A DNA stretch of 64,000 nt from NCBI RefSeq assembly GCF_000143415.4, contig NW_003314273.1, positions 1,784,760 through 1,848,759 of the forward strand, in the 5' to 3' direction. Both the position numbers and the translations under genes were made by a program. The notes under the pieces are model-generated. The model was not told where the DNA came from. It ran no database searches and was given only the letters and a program-made list of their open reading frames with translations. The stretch is from Selaginella moellendorffii (lineage: Eukaryota > Streptophyta > Lycopodiopsida > Selaginellales > Selaginellaceae). Positions within the stretch are counted from its first letter, which is position 1; every line of letters starts with the position of its first letter. Positions 47,742 to 58,803 of this stretch are shown here, piece by piece.

Positions 47742-49154
47742 CTAGGGTTCTTGGGCTACTAGAAGTTTTTCAAGAGCGATGTCAAATGCGTCTGGATAGC
47801 CGTCGAGGCTGGATTTCGCGTAGATAATCCTGGGAATGATGCGCGCGACAGCGTCCTGCATTGATGTCACCCGCGCCGCTGGGATTCTGGCGAGTTCTTG
47901 GATCACATCGATGCTCCCGTCGATGACGCTGTGATGCGGGAAGAAGATCGAGTAGGACTCTGGATCGCGTGGAAGATGCCACAGGTACTGTGTGTAGGCG
48001 GTGTGCTCGCTGAACACCACGGGGATGCATCCAGCGACGAGGCCATCGAAGAAACCCTTCCTGGTGGGGCTATCGCCGGGCGGCATCAGGCAGAAGATCG
48101 ATCGCAAGGCGACGCAGGTGACAATCTCTGGATTTTCTTCGCAGTTGATTCTCTCGCAGCGCAGGATCGTGCACAAACTCTCGTGTCGCTGGCACTGTCT
48201 TCGTAGCGATCTTCTCATCGTCGCAGTGCTGCCGTTGCCATCGCGAAGAGCTCCAGCGAAGGACACCAGCAGGTCTCGCGACGATCCATTCACCACTGCC
48301 AGCCACTCGTCGATCTCCCGGCGCGAATCGGGATGGAATCCAGTCGGGTATGGCAGCGCCATCTGCGAGCTCCTCCACACGTCCCGCTCGATCAGCAGCT
48401 TGGTGGCGTTGTCCAGCTCCTGGATGGAGAGGAGACTGCTTCCCCAGCTCTCGTGATTCTCCTCGCTGCGCCCAAAGTCCCACACGATTCGCCCAAGAAC
48501 AAGTACGTGATCTCTGCCTCGCTTGCGATTCCAGTGACGATTTCCTTGCAGGTATCCCAGCAACCTCTGGCCGAGCTTGTCACGCATCTGGACTTGCTTG
48601 GTGAAGAGGTACTGCGACACATCCAAGCCCGCGTAGTATGGAATGTAGAAGAGATTGGCGAGGTGGGGATCATCCGTGAGGCACTGGTACCGTCGAAAGC
48701 GCTCGTGGATCATGATCTCGACAGCAAACTGGCCAGTTCTATACCACGAGGAAGCTGGGAGCAAGCGGCAGGATGAAACCAGCGAGGCCATCTCCCCTGG
48801 GAATTGGAGTGAATCGAGAGCTCCTGAATCATTGGAAGTGGGAGGAGTGATAACTCTTGCCGGGAGGCCCAACCCGTGGTTGCCAAGACGATCGCACATC
48901 CAGGTGATTGGAGTTTGCGAGCTTCCACAGCATGCTCGCTCCAGGATTTGGCGGTTGAATTGGGGAGGCAATGGGTGGATGTAGACGCGCTTACCTTGGC
49001 AGTGATCACGCTGGAACAGGGGAAACGCTTTTCTTCCAAGAAATCTGGAAGAGAAGAGCCAGCGTCGATCGGCTTGGAACTTCTTTTCTTGCGAGATCCA
49101 ATTTGTGAGTAGCAGTAGCAGCATTACAGTAGCGATTGATGCGAGCTTCGCCAT
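47742..49154 (-). CDS. Exostosin-family glycosyltransferase (GT47, MUR3-like)
   Basis: Intronless Golgi type II glycosyltransferase, about 470 aa from ATG 49154. A single N-terminal span (LASIATVMLLLLLTNWIS) is followed by the exostosin domain: KRVYIHPLPPQFNRQIL, YRTGQFAVEIMIHERFRRY, ANLFYIPYYAGLDVSQYLF, RGRDHVLVLGRIVWDF, LPYPTGFHP, and the sugar-nucleotide block FCLMPPGDSPTRKGFFDGLV, AGCIPVVFSEHTAY. This arrangement is that of GT47 clade A, which includes the xyloglucan galactosyltransferase MUR3. The exact sugar is not known. The frame is open upstream to 49265, but that start lacks the anchor at the N-terminus. Confidence 0.9.
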   Translation of the reverse strand: MAKLASIATVMLLLLLTNWISQEKKFQADRRWLFSSRFLGRKAFPLFQRDHCQGKRVYIHPLPPQFNRQILERACCGSSQTPITWMCDRLGNHGLGLPARVITPPTSNDSGALDSLQFPGEMASLVSSCRLLPASSWYRTGQFAVEIMIHERFRRYQCLTDDPHLANLFYIPYYAGLDVSQYLFTKQVQMRDKLGQRLLGYLQGNRHWNRKRGRDHVLVLGRIVWDFGRSEENHESWGSSLLSIQELDNATKLLIERDVWRSSQMALPYPTGFHPDSRREIDEWLAVVNGSSRDLLVSFAGALRDGNGSTATMRRSLRRQCQRHESLCTILRCERINCEENPEIVTCVALRSIFCLMPPGDSPTRKGFFDGLVAGCIPVVFSEHTAYTQYLWHLPRDPESYSIFFPHHSVIDGSIDVIQELARIPAARVTSMQDAVARIIPRIIYAKSSLDGYPDAFDIALEKLLVAQEP

Positions 49155-49314
49155 TTCTCTTGGAGTGGGAGCAATACACATACTTGACAATGGGAGGTAT
49201 CTCCATGAAAAAGGGTGATACTTTGCTACAAAAGTTTCCAATGTAAAGAACGATACTAGGACCAAAAGAGCATATTCTCTAATTTTAAAATGAACGGTTG
49301 AGATTAACTCGGCT

Positions 49315-50534
49315 ATGTCAGCCCTAAAGCCTAGGGATTTAGGGTTTATGGAGGTGAGGATCGTCCCAGGGCGGGGAAGGGGATTGTTCGCGCTGCGCGA
49401 TCTTTCTGGCGGTCACATTGTTCTTCGCGAATCGCCGCTGCTCGTCTATGGCGAGGCCGAGGCCACTGGGCCGTTCTGTGCCCACTGCATTCGTTGCGTT
49501 TCTTCCTCGTCCCCAGCGTGCGAATCGTGCTCAAAGGCGCGATTCTGCGACGAGCGATGCCGGGCAGCGGCGATAGCCTCGTCCCACACGCCGTGGATGT
49601 GCTCGGCGCTCCAGGATGTGGCGAGGGCAGGGATAGGTCACGAGGCCGAGACGCAGGCAAGGTTTCTACTCGCCGCTGTGAGCCTCGCGGCTCGCAATGC
49701 GGAGGTTTTTCAAAGGCTGCTGCTTCTGGATGGCCAGGCCAGCGTGTTCGCGAACGATCCAAGGCCCGCTGGAGTGGCTGAATTGGTCTTGGCAGTGTTG
49801 AGGACGCACTGTTTCGAGCTAGCAAAAGGACTTTCCTTGGAGTTGTTCTTGGATCTCCTGGCCAAGGACAAGATCAATGCCTTCGGTTTGATGGCTCCCA
49901 GCTCTGGGACTGCTCAGCGCAAGGTGAGAGCTTACGCTCTCTACGCACAAGCGTCCATGCTCAACCACGACTGCCTCCCAAACGCTTGCAGGTCCGCAAG
50001 ATTGATTTGATTCCTTCGTTTCTTTCACTGATCTTTCACTGTTTACACAGATTCGAGTACTTGGACAAGCCTGGCGCATCCAACACCGATATCTACATTC
50101 GTCTCCTCCACGACGTGCCGCAAGGTAGCGAGATTTGTGTCAGCTACTTCCCTGTGAATTGGAACTACAAGGAGCGGCGGGAGAGGCTGGTCGAGGACTA
50201 TGGTTTCGAGTGTAACTGCGAGCGATGCCGTGTGGAGCAGACTTGGAGCGACGGTGATGGTGAGGGAGACGAGGAAGAAGCCATGGAACACGACCAAACG
50301 GATGGAGATGGAGTGGATGAAGAAGAAGAGATGGACAAAGATGGCGATGGCGATTTCCCTCACGCGATGTTCTTCGTCAAGTACTTGTGTCCCGAAGAGA
50401 GCTGCGGTGGAACGATGGCGCCGCTGCCAGGCAATGCGAACCTCATGGAGTGTAATGTTTGTGGTCGCTTGAGAAGCGAGCAAGAGTTTATCGATGATCT
50501 AGAGCAGCACGGCACGGCACGGCACAGTGATTGA
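49315..50534 (+). CDS. SET-MYND domain protein (ASHR2-like)
   Basis: Probable lysine methyltransferase of the SMYD type; 386 aa over exons 49315-49991 and 50051-50534. Order: SET-N (VRIVPGRGRGLFALRDLSGG); MYND zinc finger (CAHCIRCVSSSSPACESC, KARFCDERC, ending HTPWMC); SET core (SMLNHDCLPNACR, split by the intron before FEYLD, then GSEICVSYFPVNW); and post-SET cysteines (YGFECNCERCR). An unusually long acidic insert (Asp/Glu-rich, 50236-50350) precedes a final Cys pair region. It resembles plant ASHR2. ATGs of this gene and the GT47 gene are 160 bp apart. Confidence 0.9.
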
Positions 50535-50697
50535 GAAAACCTGGAAATATACGAGAATTTTATTCCATTGATTCAGTTCTCTCGAAAAAACTGACCAAGC
50601 TATACTTATGGTTTGTCCCTCGAGCCAAAAGAAAATCAAAAAAAATCTCGAAAGATTACCGGTTAATCTCTTCGCAAAGCAATTCTTCGTCGCGGTG

Positions 50698-51996
50698 TTA
50701 CGTCGACATGATTGGATCGTCCTTTTTCACCGACAGTCTCTCTGCAAAGATGAGAAGAAATCCATGAGCTTGAACGAGCAAAGCACGGGAAGACATACTC
50801 AAGTACTCGTAAGAGATGATCATCGCTGATCCCCACAGGGTCATGCTCAAGAACCGCGGCACGAGGCCCCTGTAAAGTCCCTTCCAGCCATCATCTTGTA
50901 GAAGTTGTCTCGCAGTTCCTACGACTGTGGGATTTCCTTCGCTACTCAGAACCTGGAACAAGAGTAAAAGTTTCAGCCTTGGTTCTTTGGAACCAGCAGA
51001 GGTACCTGGAGACGTGTTTTTATAGTGTCAAATGGCGCAGTAAGCGCTGAAGCACACGCAGCAGCCACCAGGCCACCAGCAGCTTGCACCAAAACCATCT
51101 CGCTCTGGCTCGGGATCTTGTGAGTTTCTTCTGTGTAGCCGAGAGCTCTGGTACAAACACTCACAGCCATGATAAGGCAGGCATACAAAACAGCTTGTTA
51201 CCTCCAAAACACGCGCTGGCTGGTGCCGTAAGAAGCCCACCACACACCGCTTGTTGGGGAGTACGTGATGACCGACATACCAAAGCCTCTGTAAAGTCCC
51301 CGGATGCCATCGGCCTTGACAATCTGGCGAACAGCATCGATGCCACCCGCGTACTTGGTTGATCCTGGAGTCCCTTGAACCATCAATCTTTGGCTCACCT
51401 GGAGAGAACGATATAAGGTGTTACTTACGAACAAAAGAAACGAACGAAGAACAAGCAACGAAAGCTACTCACCACATCGAGCGGGACGAAGATGAACTGG
51501 GAGACGACTGAGGAGAGAAAGCCAGCAGCTCCATTCGCGATGGCGGCGGCGGTGGTGTCTGGAAAGTTGAGCTTGGACGTGAGGTTGAGCGCCGCGATCT
51601 TGGTCGTCTCGAGAGTTGTCAAGAACACCACTCTACTGGGAACAGTACCGGCAACGACGGTTCCAAATCCCCGGTAGAGTCCTCTCACTCCATCCGTGCT
51701 AAGAATCGATCTCACAATGGCGGGAGCTTTCATATTCACCGCCTCCCCCCGCGCCACTTGCATTCTCGTCTTGACGACGGTGATCGGATAGAGCGCCGCC
51801 GACACGCCCGAGAAGAGGCCTGCCCCTACCAGATAGAATTTGGTTTTGTCAAGCCTACAAAAGAAATCGATCGATCTAAGGAAAATGCGAGGCACTGCTA
51901 GCGATCTACAAAGCCAAGGGATTGCCGCGCTCACCTGTCCCAGTTGATCTCCGCTTGCGGCACTCCCGGCTTTTGCTGCGCGGCCATCGGTGCCAT
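50698..51996 (-). CDS. Mitochondrial carrier (SLC25A44-like)
   Basis: Inner-membrane solute carrier; six exons (51996-51935, 51854-51473, 51398-51202, 51147-51006, 50952-50799, 50741-50698) give 326 aa. The three carrier signatures are visible: PITVVKTRMQVARG, PLDVVSQRLMVQG and PFDTIKTRLQ, each followed by GLYRGF or GLYRGL. It groups by sequence with SLC25A44-type carriers, some of which carry branched-chain amino acids in animals; the plant substrate is unknown. The gene is convergent with the SET-MYND gene (163 bp between stops). Confidence 0.9.
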
Positions 51997-52018
51997 AGAC
52001 CTCACAAGAACCCTAAAA

Positions 52019-52540
52019 TCAAAATATTTTAATACTCTCCATAGAACTCTTCTTCTTGCGACTGCGCATAGAGTCCTCCCTCGCAATTTTCTTCTTCCAG
52101 ATGCTCTTCCTCTTCTCCTTTTTCGTGCCCATCTTCCTGTCATCTTCGCGTCCACTGCCTTGATAATCCATGGGATTGATCGCAGTTCCATCTTCTTTTG
52201 TGTTCATCAAGTTCTCCTGTTCGGATCAAACATTGACGAACTTGATCGAGAGGAATGCTTTCGCCGGCACTTGCAGTACATGTCGACTAGGGAGCTTGCG
52301 ACGCAAAGGGCCAGCTCGTGGATCTCGGTCAAATAGCTTGTGCAGAACATCAAAGTTAACTCGTGATCCCAGTTTCTACACACAAACAAGCTTAAAGTTT
52401 TATCAATCGACATAGCTCTCTCACACCTTTGCTTCCAGCATCTGACGTGCTGCCTCTGCCGCGGGCTCTGCCGGAGGTTTCTTTTCAGCAACTTTTCTCG
52501 ATTTTCTGGCCTGGACACATCCAAAGATGCTGGGTTTGAG
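52019..52540 (-). pseudogene. C-terminal fragment of a BRF1-like (TFIIIB subunit) gene, minus strand
   Basis: Homologous to the plus-strand copy at 60.84-61.56 kb. Shared parts are AEAARQMLEAK at a splice-like boundary, then SRVNFDVLHKLFDRD (BRF1 homology block), then a basic/acidic C-terminal stretch ending REDSMRSRKKK. Frame changes between these parts mean no intact protein is made from the piece as it stands. It lies only 23 bp upstream of the mitochondrial carrier's ATG, so this debris probably forms that gene's promoter region. Confidence 0.6.
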
Positions 52541-52559
52541 GTGCAGTGGCAAACTCACA

Positions 52560-53000
52560 TTCAAAAAGCCAAAGTCATTCGTGAAGCTGTTTACAACACT
52601 TTTCCAGACTTTGACATGGTTGGTTTCAGAGATAAGAAGGTGAATAGGAGGAGCTGGTGCATGATTTGCTTCGTTCTCAGCAGCTGAGGCCGCTTGTTTT
52701 TGAAGAAGGCAATGTGAAGCATAGATACGAGTGTCCAGAGACATTCATTCGCATTATAGTTGATGTGGTTTATGGGCAGCAAAGGAGACTTTTAAAGGCT
52801 GTATCAAAGAAGCATCCAGTCAGAAAGTATGAGGCAGAGCAGTCAATTGTGGACCTGTACACAGCTAAATTTCTAATTGATGGAACTTTAGCAATCTTCT
52901 TCGACAAACTTTTGAAGCCCACATGTCATGGCTACGGTACTACAAGAAAGAAGGATATTTTTCGTGTTGGTAGTAGCATTGTTGAGGCTGTGGTTTAAGA
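52560..53000 (+). pseudogene. Unrecognised coding-like remnant
   Basis: The plus strand reads KAKVIREAVYNTFPDFDMVG, then in another frame a 114-codon open stretch (ELVHDLLRSQQLRPLVFEEG, FIRIIVDVVYGQQRRLLK, DLYTAKFLIDGTLAIFFDKL) ending with TAA at 52996-52998. The open stretch has no ATG start. Composition is protein-like, but I recognise no family. Possible further pieces lie at about 53165-53245 and 53700-53790 (AANVTSGAKSAIEKAGKIVV). Probably a decayed gene with introns. Confidence 0.4.
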
Positions 53001-53039
53001 CAGGTGTCGTGCGTGCTCTAGTGGTTCGAATCCCTCAAC
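52981..53039 (+). other. tRNA-like degenerate element
   Basis: A 59-base stretch begins GTTGAGG and ends CCTCAAC, a perfect 7-bp acceptor-like stem. It contains an A-box-like TGGTTTAAGAC and a B-box-like GGTTCGAATCC. The T stem pairs poorly and the whole is too short for a tRNA, so it is at most a truncated tRNA copy or SINE head. Confidence 0.3.
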
Positions 53040-55429
53040 TCAGTGAAGAGGTACGCAACATCTAAATTAAAGGACTTATCACTTGAGGTAAATCAATTTC
53101 CTTTGATTTGTCTCTTGAATAGAAATGCTTTCTAATATTTCCTCTTTTCATTTGGTTTTGATCAGAGCATAGTGAAATGGCTTGAGTATATGACTGAAGC
53201 ATTTTGGGACATACAAAGTTCAAGAGAGCAGAGCTTCCAGAAAAAGGTATATTTGGACGCGGAGTTGACAAATACTCCGATGACAATCTTTAAAAGCTTT
53301 TGATTTTTTATATTTTGATTGTTTTAGAATGCGCGTCATATTGCCACAGCAAATCTAGTTGGACATAGTGTAAGTACTTACATAGCATTATTTCACAAAA
53401 TAAAGTTGGAAATTAATAGAAGAAGGTGTCAATATTTAAGTTTAGTTCTAATTATCTACTTATGAGAAATTCGAGATGTAAGTTGATCTTTACTTAAATT
53501 TCTACGTCTACTCAAAGTTTATTTTTACAACAGAATGTAAAGCCTAGCAAACACATCTCTTAGATGGATGCTGCTATACAGAAAAGAGATTAAGCACAAA
53601 AGGACAGTCTTAGAACTCTAAATCAAAAGGTTTGTTGAAGTTTCAGATTTGTTCTTATTATTGTTCTTCTAGCAGGTAGGAAAAAGAAGAACAGAGGCTA
53701 TGGAGAATAGTGAAGAATGAAGAGTTTGCAGCCAATGTAACTTCAGGTGCAAAATCTGCAATAGAAAAAGCAGGAAAAATTGTGGTATGGAAATTAAAGA
53801 TTAACTTGTATGATCTATGTTCTTAGGTGGTTCCTAGTAATCAATATGAACTACATCATAAGAAATCATCTATTCATTATGGATCCTAATGGAGGTTTGA
53901 TTGGTCATGGAAGAGTGGTGCCATGCTCAGCAAATTCCACTATTCACTGCCAAAAGCTTAGGCCAATCCATTTAAGCATCAACATATGAAGCATTTTACT
54001 AACAGTTTAGTTCACACATGTTTGAACAACTTATAGGAAACAGTTGGGTGATAAAGTACATATGCAAAGCAATCACTCTAGAAGTTCAATCTCAGGCATA
54101 TATAACTTGCTTTTTATGACATATATAAAGTTCAATGAAACAGGTTGAAAAAAAAATGATTGTAATGTTATTATTTATTCTTTAGCAAAGGAAAATTGGT
54201 ATAAAGTTCAATGAAACAGGTTTAATGTTATTATTTATTCCTTAGGAAAGGAAAATTAGGTTGTAATATGATCAATAACTTTTCAATCTCTTCAATCTTT
54301 GTTACCATTTGACTACTAATACATGTTATGACTTAAGAGTTAAAAAATCTAATTCACTGCTTGAAATTTTTTGGAAGTAATTGTACCTTTTACAATTGTC
54401 CAAATTTCAACCACTTATGCTTAAGAGATGTACTGATAAGTCATAATATAATTAAAACAAACTAACCTTTAATTTGAATATCTTTCAATTTCATGGATTT
54501 GAAGCTAATGAGGATAAAATTATTGGTTCTTGCTTTGCAAACATAAGTATATCTTTCACAGATGAATTTTGGTGTTGATGTTTTTATACATTAGTTTTTA
54601 TATTGTTTAAAGTAAAGTTAGAGAAACACTGGTAGTCAATTGGATTGAAAAATGCCAAGTACTTGCTATTTGTGGAAGACACAAAAATAAATTATAATTT
54701 AAATAATGTCACTTCTATTTCAATGCAATTTCATATTTTTAATTATCTCAATTATTAAAGTTATTAATTTATGTGATTTGTAAAAGTAAATTTTTAGCAA
54801 TCATTAGAAAAACAAATTGAATCACTTAAGCCATACACCACTACTTTTATATCTTCCTTGTCCAATCCTTAGTAAGGGTGAAAAGAAAAGGCATTTCAAA
54901 TAAGATATTAACAATAAAAAAACCTTTTAAAACAAAATTTTTTTCCTTAAAAATTTAAAAAGTGTAAGGTCCAACTATACAATTACAATGCCGTATACTA
55001 ATATTAGTGTAATGGATTTTGGTAGCCATCAAATTAATTTCAATCCGAACCACTTGATCCTATATACAAACTAATACAAACTAAACTTTTGGGCTAATTG
55101 ATATGCATATTTTCTATATTCCTTTTCCATATTTCATACATTCATATTGGTGGAGGTGAGGGGCACCTTTGATTGTCCCTGATAAGTGCTTGGATTTAAG
55201 ATTTTAGTTTAGATTTAACTTTTGTATTGTCTAGATCTAGTTTTTTCCATTTCCTTTCTTTTGTCCTTTCTATTCAGGATTTTGGTTTAGATTTAACTTT
55301 TTGCACTGTTTAGATCTCCCTTTCCTTCTAGCTTTTTTTTTCATTTCTCTTCTTTTGCCTTTTCTTTTTCATTCATCTTTATGGTAGATTAGCAATCTCT
55401 TCCTCCTTTAACTCTAGAGTGACAATTGG
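53040..55429. other. Gene-poor AT-rich stretch with local tandem repeats
   Basis: No intact gene is seen. A direct repeat occurs at about 54122-54202 and 54200-54258 (units share TATAAAGTTCAATGAAACAG and AATGTTATTATTTATTC). A second one is at about 55197-55280 and 55280-55365 (units share TTTAGATTTAACTTTT and TAGATCT), followed by pyrimidine-rich DNA. The second repeat lies just before the Ty3 element and may be a remnant of its leader or LTR. Confidence 0.55.
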
Positions 55430-56984
55430 TACAATTGCTTGATGTTATGCGATTGCAATTAAACAACCAAACTTAGTTGATGGTGGCATTCATGACACGT
55501 GGTGCAACTCCTCTTACTCTTGGTGCCAATCCTCACGTTCGGCCGGAGTTCTTTCGCGGGAATTCTAGGGATGATGTGTACCATTGGTTTAATCACTTCA
55601 CAATGATTGCCATATATTATTCTTGGGATGATGCTCGATGTTTGCGTGAGTTTCCCACATGTCTCAAAGGGACGGCATTGCCGTGGTACAATGGTCTGAG
55701 CGCAGCCATTCATGGGGATTGGAGTGTTCTCCTGGACATCTTCAAACACGCATTTAGACATGTTGATGATTGTGATGATGCCTTCTAATAATTGCATCAT
55801 CTTTGTCAAGGGCCATCTAAGTCAGTGATGCAATTTAGCATTTGTTTCTGAAGCCATTTGTTTCTGAAGCCTCTTGCTTCATGCGGAGCCAAATATGTTA
55901 GAGTGGATCAAGCTAGAAATGTTGTGGCTAGCACTTTATCAAGATTTTATCAAAATTGTGCATGCATTTGCTCATGCCACCCTTGACAATGCTCTTTGCT
56001 TGGCACAACATTATGAGATGTCACTTTTTTAACTTCTCGTTGCACATCCTTCAGCTCCACTTCCTGTGAGTGATAGTCCTATTCTAATGAAGGTTGATGC
56101 TGCTACTGCTCAAGTCCAAGGACAAGTGCAAAGACGTGGTCGTGCCCGTGATGTTTTTTGCTGGGCATGTGATGAAGTTAGTCACACTTATCGGCACTGT
56201 CAGCATTTTCCAAATTAGTGGCCACCATTTTCTAGGTGGAGATCTTGGTGTCAACAATGTTTTGTTGGTGTTGCTGTAATGGAAGGTCTGGACACCGAGA
56301 TGCATCTGGGAAACGAAAAGTTGCAAGAGTAACAAAGGCATCTTATGCGAATATGTTAGTGACCCCTCCATCTTTTTTTTTAGAGTATCATCAAAGGGTT
56401 GACTTAACACCCAGTTCATCCAATATTTACTTTCCAAGCTCGTTTTTATAACAAATGGACTCCTTTTATTCTCTTCGTGTTGGTTGATATAAGTTTGAGT
56501 TTATCTTCTATTGCTCAACCTGTTACCACACATTGCCATCTAAACTTGCATCATGTAGTGGAGCCAGTTTTCATTCTTTATAACAACGGCCGTACACATG
56601 CATGTGCACATTCTTTTTCGATCTCTCCAACAATCTTTGTGTTGCAACAGTTGACCGGCTCATGAAGGAGTATCTTGATCTCTTTGAATTTGACATATCA
56701 TCTAGGGCAAAGATTGCCACATGTCATCCGATTCCAACCGAGGATGCTTATTCAATCAAGGTTTTTCTTCGTTATCGGTCACTTAAAGAGATTAAGATTT
56801 TACATGCAAACATCAAGGAGATGTTGAAGAAGGGTGTTATTCAAAAGTCATGGAGTCTTTAAACATGTGAACTTCATCTTGTGATGAAGTCTAATGGGAG
56901 TATTTGTTTTTGCATTGACTATTGTTCGTTAAACAAAGTGATGATCCCGGATGTGTACCCTCTTCCTCACTCTACTATGTAAGC

Positions 56985-58803
56985 GACTAATTTTTCCATT
57001 CTACTTTAGTCACTTAACCACATCTCCGACCACTTGGAAGAGTCTTTTTCACAACCTCCGTAAGTCCAATTCGGGACTTGGGGATTGATAGCCCCGAGAA
57101 TGGCATCCATGCCACTCAACCTTAGCACTTGGTCCAAGTGCTCCACGTGTCCGATCCCATGACCGACACCCCAAGGTACCACTGACATATCGGCCTGTTA
57201 CACTAAGACCATGCCCATTCACCTTGGTCACACCAGTGGTCTAACGCCATCTATATCACAGTCCCATCATCCGTCCATGAGTGATCATCCCAGATCCACT
57301 CGTTCGCATCCTTAGGATGCCCACAGACATGGGGAATAGCCTTCCCCAATATCTCTTTTCCAGTCCCCACCAAGTCCCTTTCTATTCGTGGCCGTGTTCG
57401 CCAACACTGCCACTGGATCAAGGCCCACAGGCTCGACCACTAAGTCCAACTATCCTCTGGGACTTCCTCACTCTGTGACTGTGTCCTTGGTCACCACACC
57501 AAAGGGCTACTCCTCTTCCTTTCCACAGTCTGGGACTTTGGGGCAATATTTCGGAACACCGTGGCCCTACGCGGGCCTCGTGGGTACTCTCCTCGCCTTC
57601 TGCCCTTGGGTGCTCTAGCCATGGGCTTAGAACGAGGTTCCGTTGAGCCACACCAGGTATCCAAGTAGGTAGTGCCACCCACACTTGGACTGAGAGCATC
57701 GGCCAGTCGATCTCCCGGGGAAACTAGAGCCGGCTCTTGAATACTTCACCAAGCTACCCCGCTTGTCGGTCCGTATTCACTCTAGTCTTGGACTTCCCAG
57801 TGGTCAGCTCACCACCCAACACTGGGTATGGCCTTCCTGGGCCAAACTAGCCTTTCCTGGCCAAACTGGCTCCATTGCAGTCCTCCCCCTACTATACTTT
57901 TGGAGCTCACCAAACCCCCCAGGGTCTGGGAGACGAATGTTTTGGGCTTTCACCCTCTCGGACTCGGACTCGGACTCGGACTCGGACTCGAACTCGGACT
58001 CAGACTAGGACTCAGACTCGGACTCGGACTCGGTCTCAGCCTCGGCCTCGGTCTCAGTCTCGGTCCCGATCTCGGTCTCGGTCTCAGTCCCGGTCTCGGT
58101 CCCGGTCTGGGTCTCGACTTCGGACTCCATCTCGGGTCCATCTCAAACTCCATCTCGGGTCCATCTCAGACTCCATCTCAGACTCCATCTCAGGTCCATC
58201 TCGGACTCCATCTCAGACTCCATCTCGGACTCCATCTCGAGTCCATCTCAGACTCCATCTCGGGTCCATCTCGGACTCCATCTCGAGTCCATCTCAGACT
58301 CCATCTCGGACTCCATCTCGGGTCCCATCTCGGACTCCATCTCGGACTCCATATCGGACTCCATCTCGGGTCCATCTCAGATCCACCTTGGACTCCAACT
58401 TGGGTCCCATCTCGGACTCCATCTCGGACTCCATATCGGACTCCATCTTGGGTCCATCTTGGATCCACCTTGGACTCCAACTCGAGTCCATCTCGGACTC
58501 CACTTCGAACTCCACTTCGGACCCCAACTCGGGTCTATCTCAAACACTTCCACATGTTATGTGTTGGTCCTTTTGGGTCCTTTTTTGGAGCCTCGCTTAT
58601 TGCTCACTTCGTGCTTGTTCCTCAAGCACTTCATTGGGAGTTTCACTCCCACTCTCGACCTTTTCAAGTCAAAGCTTTTAGTCCAAACATGTTACGCTCG
58701 TTTGGCTTTCACTTCGGCCACTACCACGTGGCGCCTTTTCGACTCCACTTTGGGGCCTAGGGATCTTGTGTCTCACATACTAATCTCTTGGATCATCTAG
58801 AGT
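56985..58803. mobile_element. GC-rich insertion splitting the Ty3 reverse transcriptase
   Basis: The reverse-transcriptase reading breaks after DVYPLPHSTM and resumes with SHWFTKLDLAF. The DNA between differs sharply from the host: GC-rich, with no coding family recognised. A TCTA occurs at both edges (about 56975-56978 and 58797-58800) and might be a target-site duplication; junctions are approximate. It may be a solo LTR or another non-autonomous element. About a third of it is minisatellite. Confidence 0.6.
57956..58530. repeat. Minisatellite grading from 6-bp to 12-bp units
   Basis: Starts as TCGGAC hexamers (about 57956-58030), changes to TCGGTC-type hexamers (58031-58115), then to a 12-bp unit close to GGACTCCATCTC with variants GGGTCCATCTC (58125-58530). 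Because the units lack stops, open frames of up to 310 codons run through it in several frames on both strands; these are not genes. Confidence 0.9.

Noticed and set aside
57828-58760. Open frames of 268 and 310 codons on the plus strand (RTPSRVHLRLHL-like repeats)
   Set aside because: They run through a stop-free minisatellite in several frames at once and show no start context, domain or codon bias.
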